Positions 41,171 through 50,743 are shown, counted from the stretch's first letter. The stretch is 64,000 nt of DNA from Deinococcus sp. LM3 (GCF_002017875.1 NZ_MUFV01000001.1:2072501-2136500), one strand, 5' to 3'. Program-made: numbers and translations. Notes: generated by a model from the letters alone, not told the origin.

Positions 41171-42172
41171 ATGAGTGCCCCGATCAACCTCCTGACCCTG
41201 CTCGAAACGCTGCCCGGCTCGTACGCCGGCCCCGCCCGCCCCGACGAGGCTCCCTACGGCCTGGTCGGCGTGGGCGAGGGCACCCTGGCCGCCGCCATCG
41301 CCCAGACCCTGATCGCCAGCAGCCTCACGCGCGGCGGCACGCAGTTCGTGCTCGGCAGCCCCGACGCCAGCGCCCTCGCCACCGATTACGCCGACCTGGC
41401 CGTCGTGGCCGGCGCGAACGCCCGCCGCGTCGCCACCGGCGGCACCCCCGAGGAGATCGACGTGCTCGTGCCCGGCGGGCCGCTCGCCACGTACCACTTC
41501 GCGCAGTTCGTCGCGCACGCCAGCGGCCACAGCGACGAGGCCGCCGCCGCCGACGCCCTGCTGGCCGACCTCGCCGCACGCTGCGCCCCGCACGTCACCG
41601 AGAACAACCCCGCCCGCGACCTCGCCTGGAGCCTGTGGGGCCGCACGCCCCTGCTGCTCGCCGCGCCCGAAGCCGAGGCCCTCCCGCACGCGTGGCAGCA
41701 CCTGCTGGCCCGCACCAGCAAGACCCTGAGCATCCCGGTCCTGGGCGACCCGCTGCCCTTCGTGACGGGCGCGTTCGAGGCGCAGCACGAGAAAGGCGAC
41801 GCCAAGGTCGCGCTGATCCTCGGCGACGCCGACGACACCCTGATGCTGGCCCGCGAGATCCTCGAAAGCCGCATCGACGAGATCATCCACGTCCCGTACC
41901 CGGACGGCGCCGTCGGCTACCCCGCCGCGCTGGCCCTGTGGTACTTCGGCGCGTGGGTCGCCGCGTACCTCGCCGAACGTTACGAGCAGCAGCCCGGCGA
42001 CCTGCCCGTCCTGGCCCGCGCGCAGGGCGTCATGAGCGGCGAGGACCGCGAGAACGCCCGCCTCGCCGCGCCCCGCGACGACCTGCGCCGCACCAACGTC
42101 CTGAAAGACTGGGCCGACGATCAGGACGTGGACGACGTGGAACTCGACGAGGACGACCTGGACGACGAGTAA
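41171..42172 (+). CDS. SIS-domain protein, phosphoglucose/phosphomannose isomerase-like
   Basis: A 333-residue protein. The N-terminal half has a SIS-like sugar-phosphate fold (YGLVGVGEGTLAAAIAQTLIASSL). The C-terminal half (SKTLSIPVLGDPLPFVTGAFEAQHEKGD; YPAALALWYFGAWVAAYLAERYE) resembles the C-terminal domain of bacterial bifunctional PGI/PMI enzymes. The last 20 residues are strongly acidic. The usual sugar-phosphate Ser/Thr loop is weak, so the enzyme activity is uncertain. TACGCT (41158-41163) lies 7 nt before the ATG. Confidence 0.65.
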   Translation: MSAPINLLTLLETLPGSYAGPARPDEAPYGLVGVGEGTLAAAIAQTLIASSLTRGGTQFVLGSPDASALATDYADLAVVAGANARRVATGGTPEEIDVLVPGGPLATYHFAQFVAHASGHSDEAAAADALLADLAARCAPHVTENNPARDLAWSLWGRTPLLLAAPEAEALPHAWQHLLARTSKTLSIPVLGDPLPFVTGAFEAQHEKGDAKVALILGDADDTLMLAREILESRIDEIIHVPYPDGAVGYPAALALWYFGAWVAAYLAERYEQQPGDLPVLARAQGVMSGEDRENARLAAPRDDLRRTNVLKDWADDQDVDDVELDEDDLDDE

Positions 42173-42261
42173 TCCGTTTGCGGGGCGCGGGAGGCGGGAC
42201 GCAGTGGTTCTCCACCGCGCCCTGCCTCCCGCGTCCCGCCCCCCTCAGTGCAGGGGCCAGT

Positions 42262-43224
42262 TCAATGGAGAGGAACGTGTCCGGGGAAGCCGATGAGCAG
42301 GTCGAGCAGGTCGCCGACCATGGCGCTGGCGGTGACCATGCCGCCGGCGCCGCCCCCGGCGAAGATCAGGGTGCCGCATTCCTCGCCCTCGTAGACCATG
42401 GCGTTGCGGCTGGCTCCGGCGGTGCACAGCGGGTGCGTTTCCGGCAGGGATTGCGGGGCGACGCGGGCCTGCCACTCGCCGCCGACGGATTCGAGTTCCG
42501 CGACGAGTTTGATGCGTTCGCCGCGTTCGCGGGCGGCCTGGATGTCGTCCTGCGTGATGTGCTCGATGCCCTGCACCTGCACGCGGTCGTAGCGGAAGTT
42601 CCCGTCGGCGCAGAAGCGGGCCAGGACCGTGAGTTTGTGCGCGGTGTCGAACCCGCCGACGTCCAGGGTGGGCGGGTCCTCGGCGTACCCGAGCGCCTGG
42701 GCCTCGGCGAGGGCCTGCGCGTAGTCGCGGCCCTGTTCCATCTGCGTCAGGATGTACAGGCAGGTGCCGTTCAGCACGGCCTGAAGGCGCGTGAAGGTGC
42801 TGGCGCGCAGCACGGTGCTCATGGGGCCGATGACGGGCGTGCCGGCCATCACGGACGCCTCGTAGTACAGTTTGCCGTTCAGGGCGTAGTCGCGCAGTTC
42901 GTCCCAGCATTCGGCCAGCAGCGCCTTGTTCGCCGTGATGACGGGCCGCCCGGAGCGCAGGTAGGGGCGCAACATGGTCATGGGGAGCTGCACGCCGCCC
43001 ATCGCCTCGATCACGACCTCGCACTCCTGCAGGAAGGCGGGGTCGGTGGTCAGGGGCGTGCCGGCCGGAATGCGACGCTCGCGGGCCGTGTCGCGCACCA
43101 GGACGCCCACGACCTCGATCTTCACGCCCAGGTCCGCGAAGATCGCCCCGCGACGTTCGATCAGGTTCAGGACGTCCTGGCCCACGGTGCCACAGCCGAG
43201 CATGCCCACAGTCACGGTTCTCAT
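42262..43224 (-). CDS. hom: Homoserine dehydrogenase
   Basis: A 320-residue enzyme. It has the NAD(P)-binding start VTVGMLGCGTVGQDVLNLI, ANKALLA and the conserved VLNGTCLYILTQM and GYAEDPPTLDVGGFDTAHKL of the catalytic domain. It reduces aspartate semialdehyde to homoserine for Thr and Met synthesis. It lacks the C-terminal ACT domain found in longer forms, so Thr feedback through that domain is absent. The ATG at 43224 is fixed by TACAGT (43232-43237) 7 nt upstream. An upstream in-frame extension is non-homologous. Confidence 0.95.
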   Translation of the reverse strand: MRTVTVGMLGCGTVGQDVLNLIERRGAIFADLGVKIEVVGVLVRDTARERRIPAGTPLTTDPAFLQECEVVIEAMGGVQLPMTMLRPYLRSGRPVITANKALLAECWDELRDYALNGKLYYEASVMAGTPVIGPMSTVLRASTFTRLQAVLNGTCLYILTQMEQGRDYAQALAEAQALGYAEDPPTLDVGGFDTAHKLTVLARFCADGNFRYDRVQVQGIEHITQDDIQAARERGERIKLVAELESVGGEWQARVAPQSLPETHPLCTAGASRNAMVYEGEECGTLIFAGGGAGGMVTASAMVGDLLDLLIGFPGHVPLH

Positions 43225-43382
43225 GCGCCCGACTGTAGCGCCCGGCCCCCGGCGTCCGGGCGGGCCGGGATAGGTGTGGGCAGTGGGGGATGCGCGCGCC
43301 GGTTCCATTGAACGTGAAGCCTTTCATTTGAAACGCCCAAGGGCCTCGGCCTTCCGTATCAGTGGCTCAGAGGGCGGGACGC

Positions 43383-43388
43383 TAGACT
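43383..43388 (+). promoter_or_regulatory. -10 hexamer TAGACT before the prfA leader ORF
   Basis: TAGACT lies 6 nt before an ATG at 43395 that opens a 24-codon ORF. This is the same spacing as the leaderless promoters of nearby genes. Confidence 0.5.
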
Positions 43389-43394
43389 GCGTGC

Positions 43395-43469
43395 ATGTTT
43401 CCCGTGTCCATCTTCCGTCCGCTCCGTCTGTGCCCTCCCTGGGCCGGGCGTCAGGTCCGGTCCACATGA
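43395..43469 (+). CDS. Putative 24-residue leader peptide of prfA
   Basis: The ORF starts MFPVSIFRPLRLC and ends GRQVRST. It has five arginines, one cysteine and one tryptophan. It is preceded by a leaderless-type -10. Its TGA stop overlaps the prfA ATG in an ATGA junction, and prfA has no clear Shine-Dalgarno of its own. This arrangement would make prfA translation depend on ribosomes that end at this TGA, which is read by RF2 and not by RF1. It is inferred from the sequence layout only. Confidence 0.5.
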   Translation: MFPVSIFRPLRLCPPWAGRQVRST

Positions 43470-44566
43470 GTGCCCGCCTGACCGAACTGACCGCCGAATT
43501 CGGCATGGTCGAGCGCGCCCTGGGCGACCCGGCCGCGCTGGCCGACTCCCGCGAGTACGCCCGCCTGACCCGCCGTCACCGCGAACTGCTCCCGCTGGTC
43601 ACGCTGCTGCGTGAACGCGACAGCGTGCAGGCCGACCTGGACGGCGCGCGCGAACTGCTGAGCGACCCGGACATGCGTGAACTGGCCGCCAGCGAGATCC
43701 CGCCCCTGGAAGCCCGCCTGAAGGACATCGAGGCCGAACTGGTGGTCCTGCTGCTGCCCACCGACCCGGACGACGCCAAGGACGTGATCCTGGAACTGCG
43801 CGCCGGGGCGGGCGGGGCCGAGGCGGGCCTGTTCGTGATGGACCTGCTGCGCATGTACACCCGCTACGTGGAGGGCGCGGGCCTGCGCCTGAACGTTCTG
43901 GACGCCAACGAGAGCGACCTGGGCGGCGCCAGCCGGGTCGTGGCGGAGGTCACGGGGGACGGCGCGTTCCGGGCGTTGCGCTGGGAGCGCGGCGTTCACC
44001 GCGTGCAGCGCGTGCCTGCCACCGAGAGCCAGGGCCGCATCCACACGAGTACCGTCACGGTCGCCGTGCTGCCCGAGGCGGACACGGCCGAGGTGCAGCT
44101 GGACCTGTCCGAGGTGCGAATCGACGTGTTCCGCTCGCAGGGTGCGGGCGGGCAGGGCGTGAACACCACCGACTCGGCCGTGCGCGCCGTGTACCGCGCC
44201 GGCACGCCCGACGAGATCATGGTCGTGTGCCAGGACGGCCGCTCGCAGATCAAGAACCGCGAGAAGGCGCTGGTGGTCCTCGCGTCGCGCCTCGCCGAGC
44301 GGGAACGGGCCGCCCGCGAGGAACGCGAACGCTCGCAGCGGGCCGCGCAGGTCGGCAGTGGCGACCGCAGCGAGAAGATCCGCACGTACAACTACCCGCA
44401 GAACCGCGTGACCGACCACCGCCTCGAAGGCGAGGGCAAGAACCACCCGCTCGACAGCGTGATCGCCGGGAACCTCGCGCCGGTCGTGGCGGCCCTGGCG
44501 CGCGCGCAGCGGGAACTGCAACTCATGGACATGCAGGGCCAGGAGGGACAGCATGGCGCGGCGTGA
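43466..44566 (+). CDS. prfA: Peptide chain release factor 1
   Basis: A 366-residue class I release factor. The stop-codon recognition tripeptide is PAT (184-186, in RVQRVPATESQGRIHTS), specific for UAA and UAG. The catalytic GGQ is at 228-230 (QGAGGQGVNTTDSAVR). The length is normal. The start overlaps the stop of a putative leader ORF. The 3' end overlaps the following Nudix gene by 14 bp. Confidence 0.97.
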   Translation: MSARLTELTAEFGMVERALGDPAALADSREYARLTRRHRELLPLVTLLRERDSVQADLDGARELLSDPDMRELAASEIPPLEARLKDIEAELVVLLLPTDPDDAKDVILELRAGAGGAEAGLFVMDLLRMYTRYVEGAGLRLNVLDANESDLGGASRVVAEVTGDGAFRALRWERGVHRVQRVPATESQGRIHTSTVTVAVLPEADTAEVQLDLSEVRIDVFRSQGAGGQGVNTTDSAVRAVYRAGTPDEIMVVCQDGRSQIKNREKALVVLASRLAERERAAREERERSQRAAQVGSGDRSEKIRTYNYPQNRVTDHRLEGEGKNHPLDSVIAGNLAPVVAALARAQRELQLMDMQGQEGQHGAA

Positions 44567-45047
44567 CCTGCTGGTCGCCGCCGGCATCCTGCGTGACCGC
44601 CTGGGGCGGGTGCTGCTCGTCGGGAACGACTGGCAGGGCCACGGCCGGGTGCGCCACACCCTGCCCGGCGGGGTCGTGGAGCCCGGCGAGACGCTCCCGG
44701 AAGCGCTGTACCGCGAGATCTTCGAGGAAACCGGCCTGAAACTCACGGGCATCAAGCACATGGCCTACACGGTGCACATCGAGGACGAGCGCCGGGGCGA
44801 GCGCGCCATCGCCGTGGCGTTCGAGGCCACCTGGGACGGACTGCTGAACCCTGCCGACCCGGACGGCTTCATCGTCGAGGCGCGCTTCTGCACCCTGGAG
44901 GAGGCGCTCGACCTGATCGAATCCCCGCCCATGCGGGAGCCCCTGAGTGATTTCCTGAAGACAGGGGAGCCCGGACGGTTCTACGCGTTCAAGGGCTGGG
45001 ACGGGCGGGGAGGACTGCGCATACCGGCGCTGAAACCCCGCCCCTGA
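44553..45047 (+). CDS. Nudix hydrolase
   Basis: A 164-residue protein with a perfect Nudix box (GGVVEPGETLPEALYREIFEETGL: G-x5-E-x7-REUxEExGU) near residues 38-61. It hydrolyses a nucleoside-diphosphate-linked compound; the substrate is unknown. Its Shine-Dalgarno AGGAGGGA lies inside the end of prfA, and the two frames overlap by 14 bp, so the two are co-transcribed. A strong hairpin terminator follows. Confidence 0.93.
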   Translation: MARRDLLVAAGILRDRLGRVLLVGNDWQGHGRVRHTLPGGVVEPGETLPEALYREIFEETGLKLTGIKHMAYTVHIEDERRGERAIAVAFEATWDGLLNPADPDGFIVEARFCTLEEALDLIESPPMREPLSDFLKTGEPGRFYAFKGWDGRGGLRIPALKPRP

Positions 45048-45061
45048 TGTTTGGCGCATGA

Positions 45062-45094
45062 GAACGCCCCGGCCGTCAGGGGGCCGGGGCGTTC
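45062..45094. terminator. Hairpin terminator after the prfA operon
   Basis: A perfect 13-bp stem (GAACGCCCCGGCC and complement) with a 7-nt loop, 14 bp after the stop codon. Confidence 0.75.
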
Positions 45095-45118
45095 CCGTGC
45101 GCCGGGTGTCCGGGGTCA

Positions 45119-45273
45119 TACGGACTGCCGTTTGTTTCGTCGGCAATCCGGAACTTCACCGGATTGCCGGCTCCACGTCCGGAACCCGTTTTGCTCCCAC
45201 TCTGCGGAGCAGCTCTACGAGTCGCTTCGCTCGGATTGAATGGGCTGCAAAGCCAGTTCAATCGGAGTCCGTA
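45119..45273 (+). mobile_element. TNA-flanked MITE-like element, copy 8 (155 bp, long form)
   Basis: Flanked by TCA at 45116-45118 and 45274-45276; the right TCA is the greA stop codon. The first stem is extended to 11 bp (CGGCAATCCGG/CCGGATTGCCG). It carries the 21-bp extra segment with CTGCGGAGCAG shared with copies 5 and 9. Confidence 0.92.
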
Positions 45274-45741
45274 TCAGTAGTCGACAGCCAGGATCTCGAA
45301 CTCGGCGTTGCCCTTGGGCAGCTGCACCGTGACCTTCTCACCGGCCCGGCGGCCGGCCAGGGCCTTGCCGATGGGGCTGGCGTCGCTGATCTTGCCCTTG
45401 AGCACGTCGACCTCGTAGGTGCCGACCAGTTCGAAGCGGTGCTCCTTGCCCTTGGCGTCTTTCACGGTGACTTTGGCGCCCAGGCCGGCGCCGCCGCTGC
45501 TGTCTTCCTCGATGATCACCGAGCGCTCCAGCTGGCTTTCCAGTTCCGAGATGCGGGCCTCGTTCTCGGATTGCTGCATGCGGGCCTCGTCGTACGCGGC
45601 ACTTTCCCGCAGGTCGCCGTCGGCGATGGCGCGCCCCATGTTCTCGGAGATCTCCTCACGCTTGGTGGTTTTCAGGAAGTGAAGGGTTTCGAGCAGTTTG
45701 TCATACCCGCGCTGGGTCATGGTGATGCGTTCTTTCGTCAT
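45274..45741 (-). CDS. greA: Transcription elongation factor GreA
   Basis: A 155-residue protein. It has the N-terminal coiled coil (MTQRGYDKLLETLHFLKTTKREEISE...EARMQQSENEARISELE) with acidic tip GDLRESAAYDEA. The C-terminal FKBP-like domain includes VLKGKISDASPIGKALAGRRAGEKV. It stimulates RNA cleavage by backtracked RNA polymerase. TATACT lies 9 nt before the ATG. The stop codon is the duplicated TCA of MITE copy 8. Confidence 0.97.
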   Translation of the reverse strand: MTKERITMTQRGYDKLLETLHFLKTTKREEISENMGRAIADGDLRESAAYDEARMQQSENEARISELESQLERSVIIEEDSSGGAGLGAKVTVKDAKGKEHRFELVGTYEVDVLKGKISDASPIGKALAGRRAGEKVTVQLPKGNAEFEILAVDY

Positions 45742-45750
45742 AGACAGTCA

Positions 45751-45756
45751 AGTATA
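45751..45756 (-). promoter_or_regulatory. -10 hexamer TATACT of greA
   Basis: TATACT on the minus strand lies 9 nt before the ATG, giving an mRNA with almost no leader. Confidence 0.55.
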
Positions 45757-45892
45757 GAGCGTCCGGACCTGACCGTGCATGTGACGCGCGCCGCTGCCCG
45801 GCAGGCGTGGGGCGGGCACATGAGGCCGGACATGAAGAAGTCCTCGCGCCGCTCCCCACCTGCCCCCGCGCGGGGCCGGGTACGCTGCCCAC

Positions 45893-46219
45893 ATGACCCG
45901 CAAGAACGATTCCGACTACGCCCCGGAAGGGGAAGTGCGCGACGACGGCACCACCGGCGAACTGCTGCAGGACAAGATGGCGGCCGAGAGCCTGCTGCGC
46001 GGCGCGGCCGACGCCGACGGCACCAACCCCAACGACCAGCCGGGCTTCAACGACGGTGTGCTGGGCGGCCATGACTTCGAGGACCGCCAGGGCACCCCGA
46101 ACAACGACGGTGACAGCGACCTCGAGGGCCGCGCGAGCGGGGGAGAGGGCGCGCACCGCAGCGGCGGCGTGGACGGCGGCCCCGCCCGCACCACCCCACT
46201 GCCCGGCACCCAGAAGTAA
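45893..46219 (+). CDS. Small acidic disordered protein of unknown function
   Basis: A 108-residue protein rich in Gly, Asp, Asn and Glu (for example GTNPNDQPGFNDGVLGG, GTPNNDGDSDLEGRASGG), without cysteines or hydrophobic segments. It should be disordered. TACGCT (45881-45886) lies 6 nt before the ATG, supporting the start. In composition and size it resembles the product of 12457-12786, with no convincing alignment. Confidence 0.6.
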   Translation: MTRKNDSDYAPEGEVRDDGTTGELLQDKMAAESLLRGAADADGTNPNDQPGFNDGVLGGHDFEDRQGTPNNDGDSDLEGRASGGEGAHRSGGVDGGPARTTPLPGTQK

Positions 46220-46228
46220 CCACCCCTT

Positions 46229-46270
46229 GCAGGAACGCCCCGACCAGATCACCGGCCGGGGCGCTTCTGC
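46229..46270. terminator. Bidirectional hairpin terminator
   Basis: Interrupted inverted repeat GCAG..CGCCCCG / CGGGGCG..CTGC between the convergent 108-aa gene and the HD hydrolase gene. Confidence 0.6.
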
Positions 46271-46276
46271 GTGAGG

Positions 46277-47363
<1,087 letters not shown>

Positions 47364-47371
<8 letters not shown>

Positions 47372-48161
47372 CCTGGAACTCCGCCGGGCGTTTGTTCAGG
47401 AAGGCGTCCACGCCCTCGCGGAAGTCCTTGGTGGCGACCGTCATGCCGAACAGGTCCGCCTCGATCTCCAGGCCGCCTTCGAGGGTGGTGTCCATGCCGC
47501 GCCGCACGGCTTCCTTGACCAGCGACACGGCAATCGGAGCGTTTTTCAGCATGGCCTCAGCGACCTCGCGGGCCTTGGTCAGGGCGTTGTCGGCCACGTA
47601 GTTCACGAGACCCATGGCGAGCGCCTCGTCGGCCTTGACCTGCCGGGCCGTGAGGATCAGGTCCAGGGCGCGGCCCGTGCCGATCAGGCGCGGCAGGCGC
47701 TGCGTTCCCCCGAAACCGGGAATCAGGCCCAGACCCGTTTCCGGCAGGCCCAGGCGGGCGCCCGTGGAGGCCACGCGCACGTCGCAGGCCAGCGCCAGTT
47801 CCAGCCCGCCGCCCAGCGCGTACCCGTTGATGGCCGCGATCACGGGAATGGGCAGGCTGCTGATCTGATGCATGACGTCCTGCCCGGCCAGCGCCAGTTC
47901 ACGGCCGTCGTACACGCCCTCCAGGTCACCGAACTCGCTGATGTCCGCGCCCGCCACGAAGGCCTTCTCGCCGCTGCCCGTGATGATCAGCGCGCCCACC
48001 TCGGCGTCCTCGATGATCATGTTCACGGCCTGCGCGATCTCCGAGAGGGTATCGGCGTTCAGGGCGTTCAGCGCGCGGGGGCGGTTGATGGTCAGCACGG
48101 CGATGGGGCCATGCTGGTCGATCTGCACGTTGTCGAATTCCAGTTCGTCGAGTTGAGTCAT
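47364..48161 (-). CDS. Enoyl-CoA hydratase/isomerase
   Basis: A 265-residue crotonase-fold enzyme. It has the CoA/oxyanion segments KAFVAGADISEFGDLEG and NGYALGGGLELALACDVRVAS and the catalytic Glu region LPETGLGLIPGFGGTQRLPR. Both acid/base glutamates expected of a hydratase are present. It hydrates trans-2-enoyl-CoA in fatty acid oxidation or a related path. The start at 48161 matches the family. It is the first gene of a pair with the HD hydrolase. Confidence 0.93.
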
Positions 48162-48261
48162 GGGTTTATCCTGCCACAGCCCGCGCCGCCACAGCCCACG
48201 CTGCTGGCCATGTCGCGCGCCCGTCACTGCCCGCGCCCGGCCCCCGCCTGTCCGGGAATGG

Positions 48262-48299
48262 CGGAGGGCCACGGCGCAGAACATCGCCGTGGCCCTCCG
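48262..48299. terminator. Strong hairpin downstream of deoD
   Basis: A perfect 15-bp stem (CGGAGGGCCACGGCG and complement) with an 8-nt loop lies 16 bp beyond the deoD stop. No T tract. Confidence 0.65.
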
Positions 48300-48314
48300 G
48301 GTTGCGTTCTGGCG

Positions 48315-49040
48315 TTACCTGGCGTCGTTCGCGGCGAGCGTCACGATGGCGCCCAGCGCCACGCGCACCATGCGGTCCACCCCGGCCGCCAGCACCTCGT
48401 CAGGCACCAGTTGCGGATCGCCGATGTCGTTGCTGCACGCGGTCAGGCACGCGGCGCGCAGGCCGCGCTGCGCGGCGATCAGGAAGATGGCGCTGGCTTC
48501 CATCTCGAAGCCCAGCACGCCCCGTCCCGCCCACAGGCGCGCGTGTTCGGGCGTGCTGGCGTAGAAGGCGTCCTCGGTCATGACCAGTCCCACATGGTGC
48601 GGGGCGTTCTGCTCGCGGGCGGCCTTCACGCTGGCCTCCACGACCTCGAAGCTGGCGGCCGGGGCGTACGGCGCGCCACCCAGCATCTGGCGGGTGGTGC
48701 CGTCGTTGGGTACGGCGGCCGTGGCGATCACGAGGTCGCCGGGTGCGACGCTGGGGGTCGCGCCGCCCAGGGTGCCCACGCGGATCAGGGTGGTGGCGCC
48801 CAGCCGCGCGAGTTCCTCGGTCACGATGGCGGCGCTGGGGCAGCCCATCCCGGTGGTCTGCACGCTGACCGGGACGCCCTGGTACGTCCCGGTGAAGCCC
48901 AGCAGCTGGCGGTGGCTGGTGTACTCGCGGGCATTTTCCAGGTAGGTCTGCGCGATGTGCCGCGCGCGGTTGGGGTCGCCCGGAAGCAGCACGTAGGGGG
49001 CGACGTCTCCGGGCTGGGCGCGAACGTGAATCTGACTCAT
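48315..49040 (-). CDS. deoD: Purine-nucleoside phosphorylase (PNP/UP family, DeoD type)
   Basis: A 241-residue hexameric-type phosphorylase. It has the phosphate-site start YVLLPGDPNRARHIAQ, the segment TTGMGCPSAAIVTEEL and the base/ribose site VLGFEMEASAIF. It splits purine nucleosides with phosphate for salvage. The exact choice between purine nucleosides and uridine cannot be settled here. The ATG at 49040 is fixed by TATACT (49047-49052) 6 nt upstream; a longer in-frame extension is not homologous. Confidence 0.9.
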   Translation of the reverse strand: MSQIHVRAQPGDVAPYVLLPGDPNRARHIAQTYLENAREYTSHRQLLGFTGTYQGVPVSVQTTGMGCPSAAIVTEELARLGATTLIRVGTLGGATPSVAPGDLVIATAAVPNDGTTRQMLGGAPYAPAASFEVVEASVKAAREQNAPHHVGLVMTEDAFYASTPEHARLWAGRGVLGFEMEASAIFLIAAQRGLRAACLTACSNDIGDPQLVPDEVLAAGVDRMVRVALGAIVTLAANDAR

Positions 49041-49046
49041 GCGCGG

Positions 49047-49052
49047 AGTATA
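49047..49052 (-). promoter_or_regulatory. -10 hexamer TATACT of deoD
   Basis: TATACT on the minus strand lies 6 nt before the ATG, a leaderless arrangement. Confidence 0.55.
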
Positions 49053-49221
49053 AGGGGCCGCCTGTCGCGCGTCGCGGGGCGGAGGCTCGCCGGCGCAGGC
49101 CCCGTCGGCTGGAAAGGCCATGAGAGTTCCCTCATGAGGAGGCTGCATTGGCATTCCGACAGGCTTCTCATGTGGATGCCGATACTGCCGTCACCTGCGC
49201 CCAAAGTCTCTCTCACCATAA

Positions 49222-49273
49222 ATGACCACTCTGTCATCACGGGCTCACAAAAGAGTCGAATCAACGAATCGAC
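49222..49273. promoter_or_regulatory. Two short dyads in the 379-bp leader/promoter region of the SLH gene
   Basis: The gap 49041-49419 holds no gene and is less GC-rich than its surroundings. It contains ATGAC-6 nt-GTCAT (49222-49237) and GTCGA-9 nt-TCGAC (49255-49273). No clear -35/-10 pair can be fixed; an AT-rich GTACATAAATTC lies further down. Both dyads could be operator sites. Confidence 0.3.
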
Positions 49274-49419
49274 ACGGAAACCGCACCTGACCGCAAGGGC
49301 AACCGTACATAAATTCACAAATCACTCACGGCTGGTGCCTACGGTGACAGTAGGAAAGCGGAGAAAGTCACGGGGTCCCGGCCCTTCTTCCCGCAGCCGA
49401 ACGAACCAAGGAGAACATC

Positions 49420-50595
49420 ATGCGCAAATCACTGATCATCGCGTCCACCCTGGCCCTGAGCCTCGGCGCTGCCAGCGCCCAGACCGCCACCACCACCGCC
49501 GCCCCCGCACAGGTCACCCTGAGTGACGTGCCCGCCGGCCACTGGGCCAAGGACGCCGTGGACCGGATCGTTCAGTGCGGCCTGATCCAGGGTTACCCCG
49601 ACGGCACCTACCGCGGCAACCAGAACCTGACCCGCTACGAAGCTGCCCTGATCTTCTACCGCGCCCTCCAGACCGGCGCGCTCAGCAACTGCGGCCTGAG
49701 CCAGGAAGACATGACGGCCGTCGCCAACGGCATGCAGGAAGTCAGCACCGAACTGGCCGCCATCGCCAGCCGCGTGACCGACCTCGAGAAACTCACCGCC
49801 GACCAGCAGGCCCGCATCGACGCCCTGGAAGCCAAGATCGAAGGCATGGGCGCCGGCGCTGCCAGCACCGACACCGCTGCCATGACCGCCCGCATCGACG
49901 CGCTCGAAGCGGCCATCCGCAACATCCCCGCCGGTCCCCAGGGTCCGGCCGGTCCCGCTGGCCCTGCCGGCCCCGTCGGCCCCCAGGGCCCTGCCGGCCC
50001 CGCCGGGACGAGCGCCAGCGGCACCGTGACCACCACCCCCAGCACGCCCGCGACCGGTACTGTGGTGATCGGGGACACCGCTCCTGCCACCAGCATGGCC
50101 CAGCGTGACCTGTACGTCGGCATCAACGGCGGCGTGAAGGGTGCCGCCACCGGCTCCGAGTGCCGCAGCGTGGACGGCAAGAACACGGCGGTCGGCTATT
50201 GCTTCAGCGGCGGCGCCGTGATCGGCAAGAGCAACGTGATCGGCCCGGTCGGCGTGCGCGTCGCCGGCGACTACCAGCCCGGCTACAACGCCATCAGCGG
50301 CGACGTCAGTGCCACCTACGACATCAGCACCGGCAGCAACCTGACCCCCTACGTGGGCGCCGGTCTGGGCCTCACCAGCAGCCAGAAGCGTAACGACACC
50401 ACCAAGAACGAGTCCGACGTGTACGTCAACGCCGTGCTGGGTGCCGACTACCGCATCACCGACAGCATCTCCGCCTACGTCGAAGGCGGCGGCAAGTACT
50501 ACCTGAGCAACAAGGGCTACGGCACCGGCCTGGCCACCGCCGACAAGAGCGGCTTCAACCTCGGCGCGAAAGCCGGCGTGAAGTTCTTCTTCTGA
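49420..50595 (+). CDS. SLH-domain surface protein with collagen-like segment and C-terminal beta-barrel
   Basis: A 391-residue exported protein. Signal peptide 1-20 (ending GAASA); SLH domain about 33-85 (VPAGHWAKDAVDRIVQCGLIQGYPDGTYRG); coiled coil about 105-168; eight collagen-type Gly-x-y triplets (172-195, mostly GPA/GPQ); Thr/Pro linker. A beta-rich region (228-391) ends in FFF, as outer-membrane barrels do. The SLH domain should bind secondary cell-wall polymer or peptidoglycan, while the C-terminus sits in the outer membrane. A strong AAGGAG Shine-Dalgarno and a long leader suggest high expression. A hairpin terminator follows. Confidence 0.85.
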   Translation: MRKSLIIASTLALSLGAASAQTATTTAAPAQVTLSDVPAGHWAKDAVDRIVQCGLIQGYPDGTYRGNQNLTRYEAALIFYRALQTGALSNCGLSQEDMTAVANGMQEVSTELAAIASRVTDLEKLTADQQARIDALEAKIEGMGAGAASTDTAAMTARIDALEAAIRNIPAGPQGPAGPAGPAGPVGPQGPAGPAGTSASGTVTTTPSTPATGTVVIGDTAPATSMAQRDLYVGINGGVKGAATGSECRSVDGKNTAVGYCFSGGAVIGKSNVIGPVGVRVAGDYQPGYNAISGDVSATYDISTGSNLTPYVGAGLGLTSSQKRNDTTKNESDVYVNAVLGADYRITDSISAYVEGGGKYYLSNKGYGTGLATADKSGFNLGAKAGVKFFF

Positions 50596-50609
50596 ACCTG
50601 AGCACTCCC

Positions 50610-50662
50610 GCGATCTGATCACCGGATCGCAGGCAGCAGGAGCGGCTCCCACCACGGGGGCC
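50610..50662 (+). terminator. Tandem hairpins after the SLH gene
   Basis: GCGATC/GATCGC (50610-50630) and CGGCTCCC/GGGGGCCG (about 50642-50662) lie just after the stop codon. Termination is inferred from position. Confidence 0.5.
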
Positions 50663-50730
50663 GCCCCTGTCGTATTCCCCGCAGCCTGATGGAAGCGCCC
50701 CAGCTTCCTTTCGCGCTGCTGGCCGCGCGG

Positions 50731-50736
50731 TAGACT
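50731..50736 (+). promoter_or_regulatory. -10 hexamer TAGACT of lapA-recJ
   Basis: TAGACT lies 7 nt before the lapA ATG; no Shine-Dalgarno is present. Confidence 0.5.
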
Positions 50737-50743
50737 GACGGTC

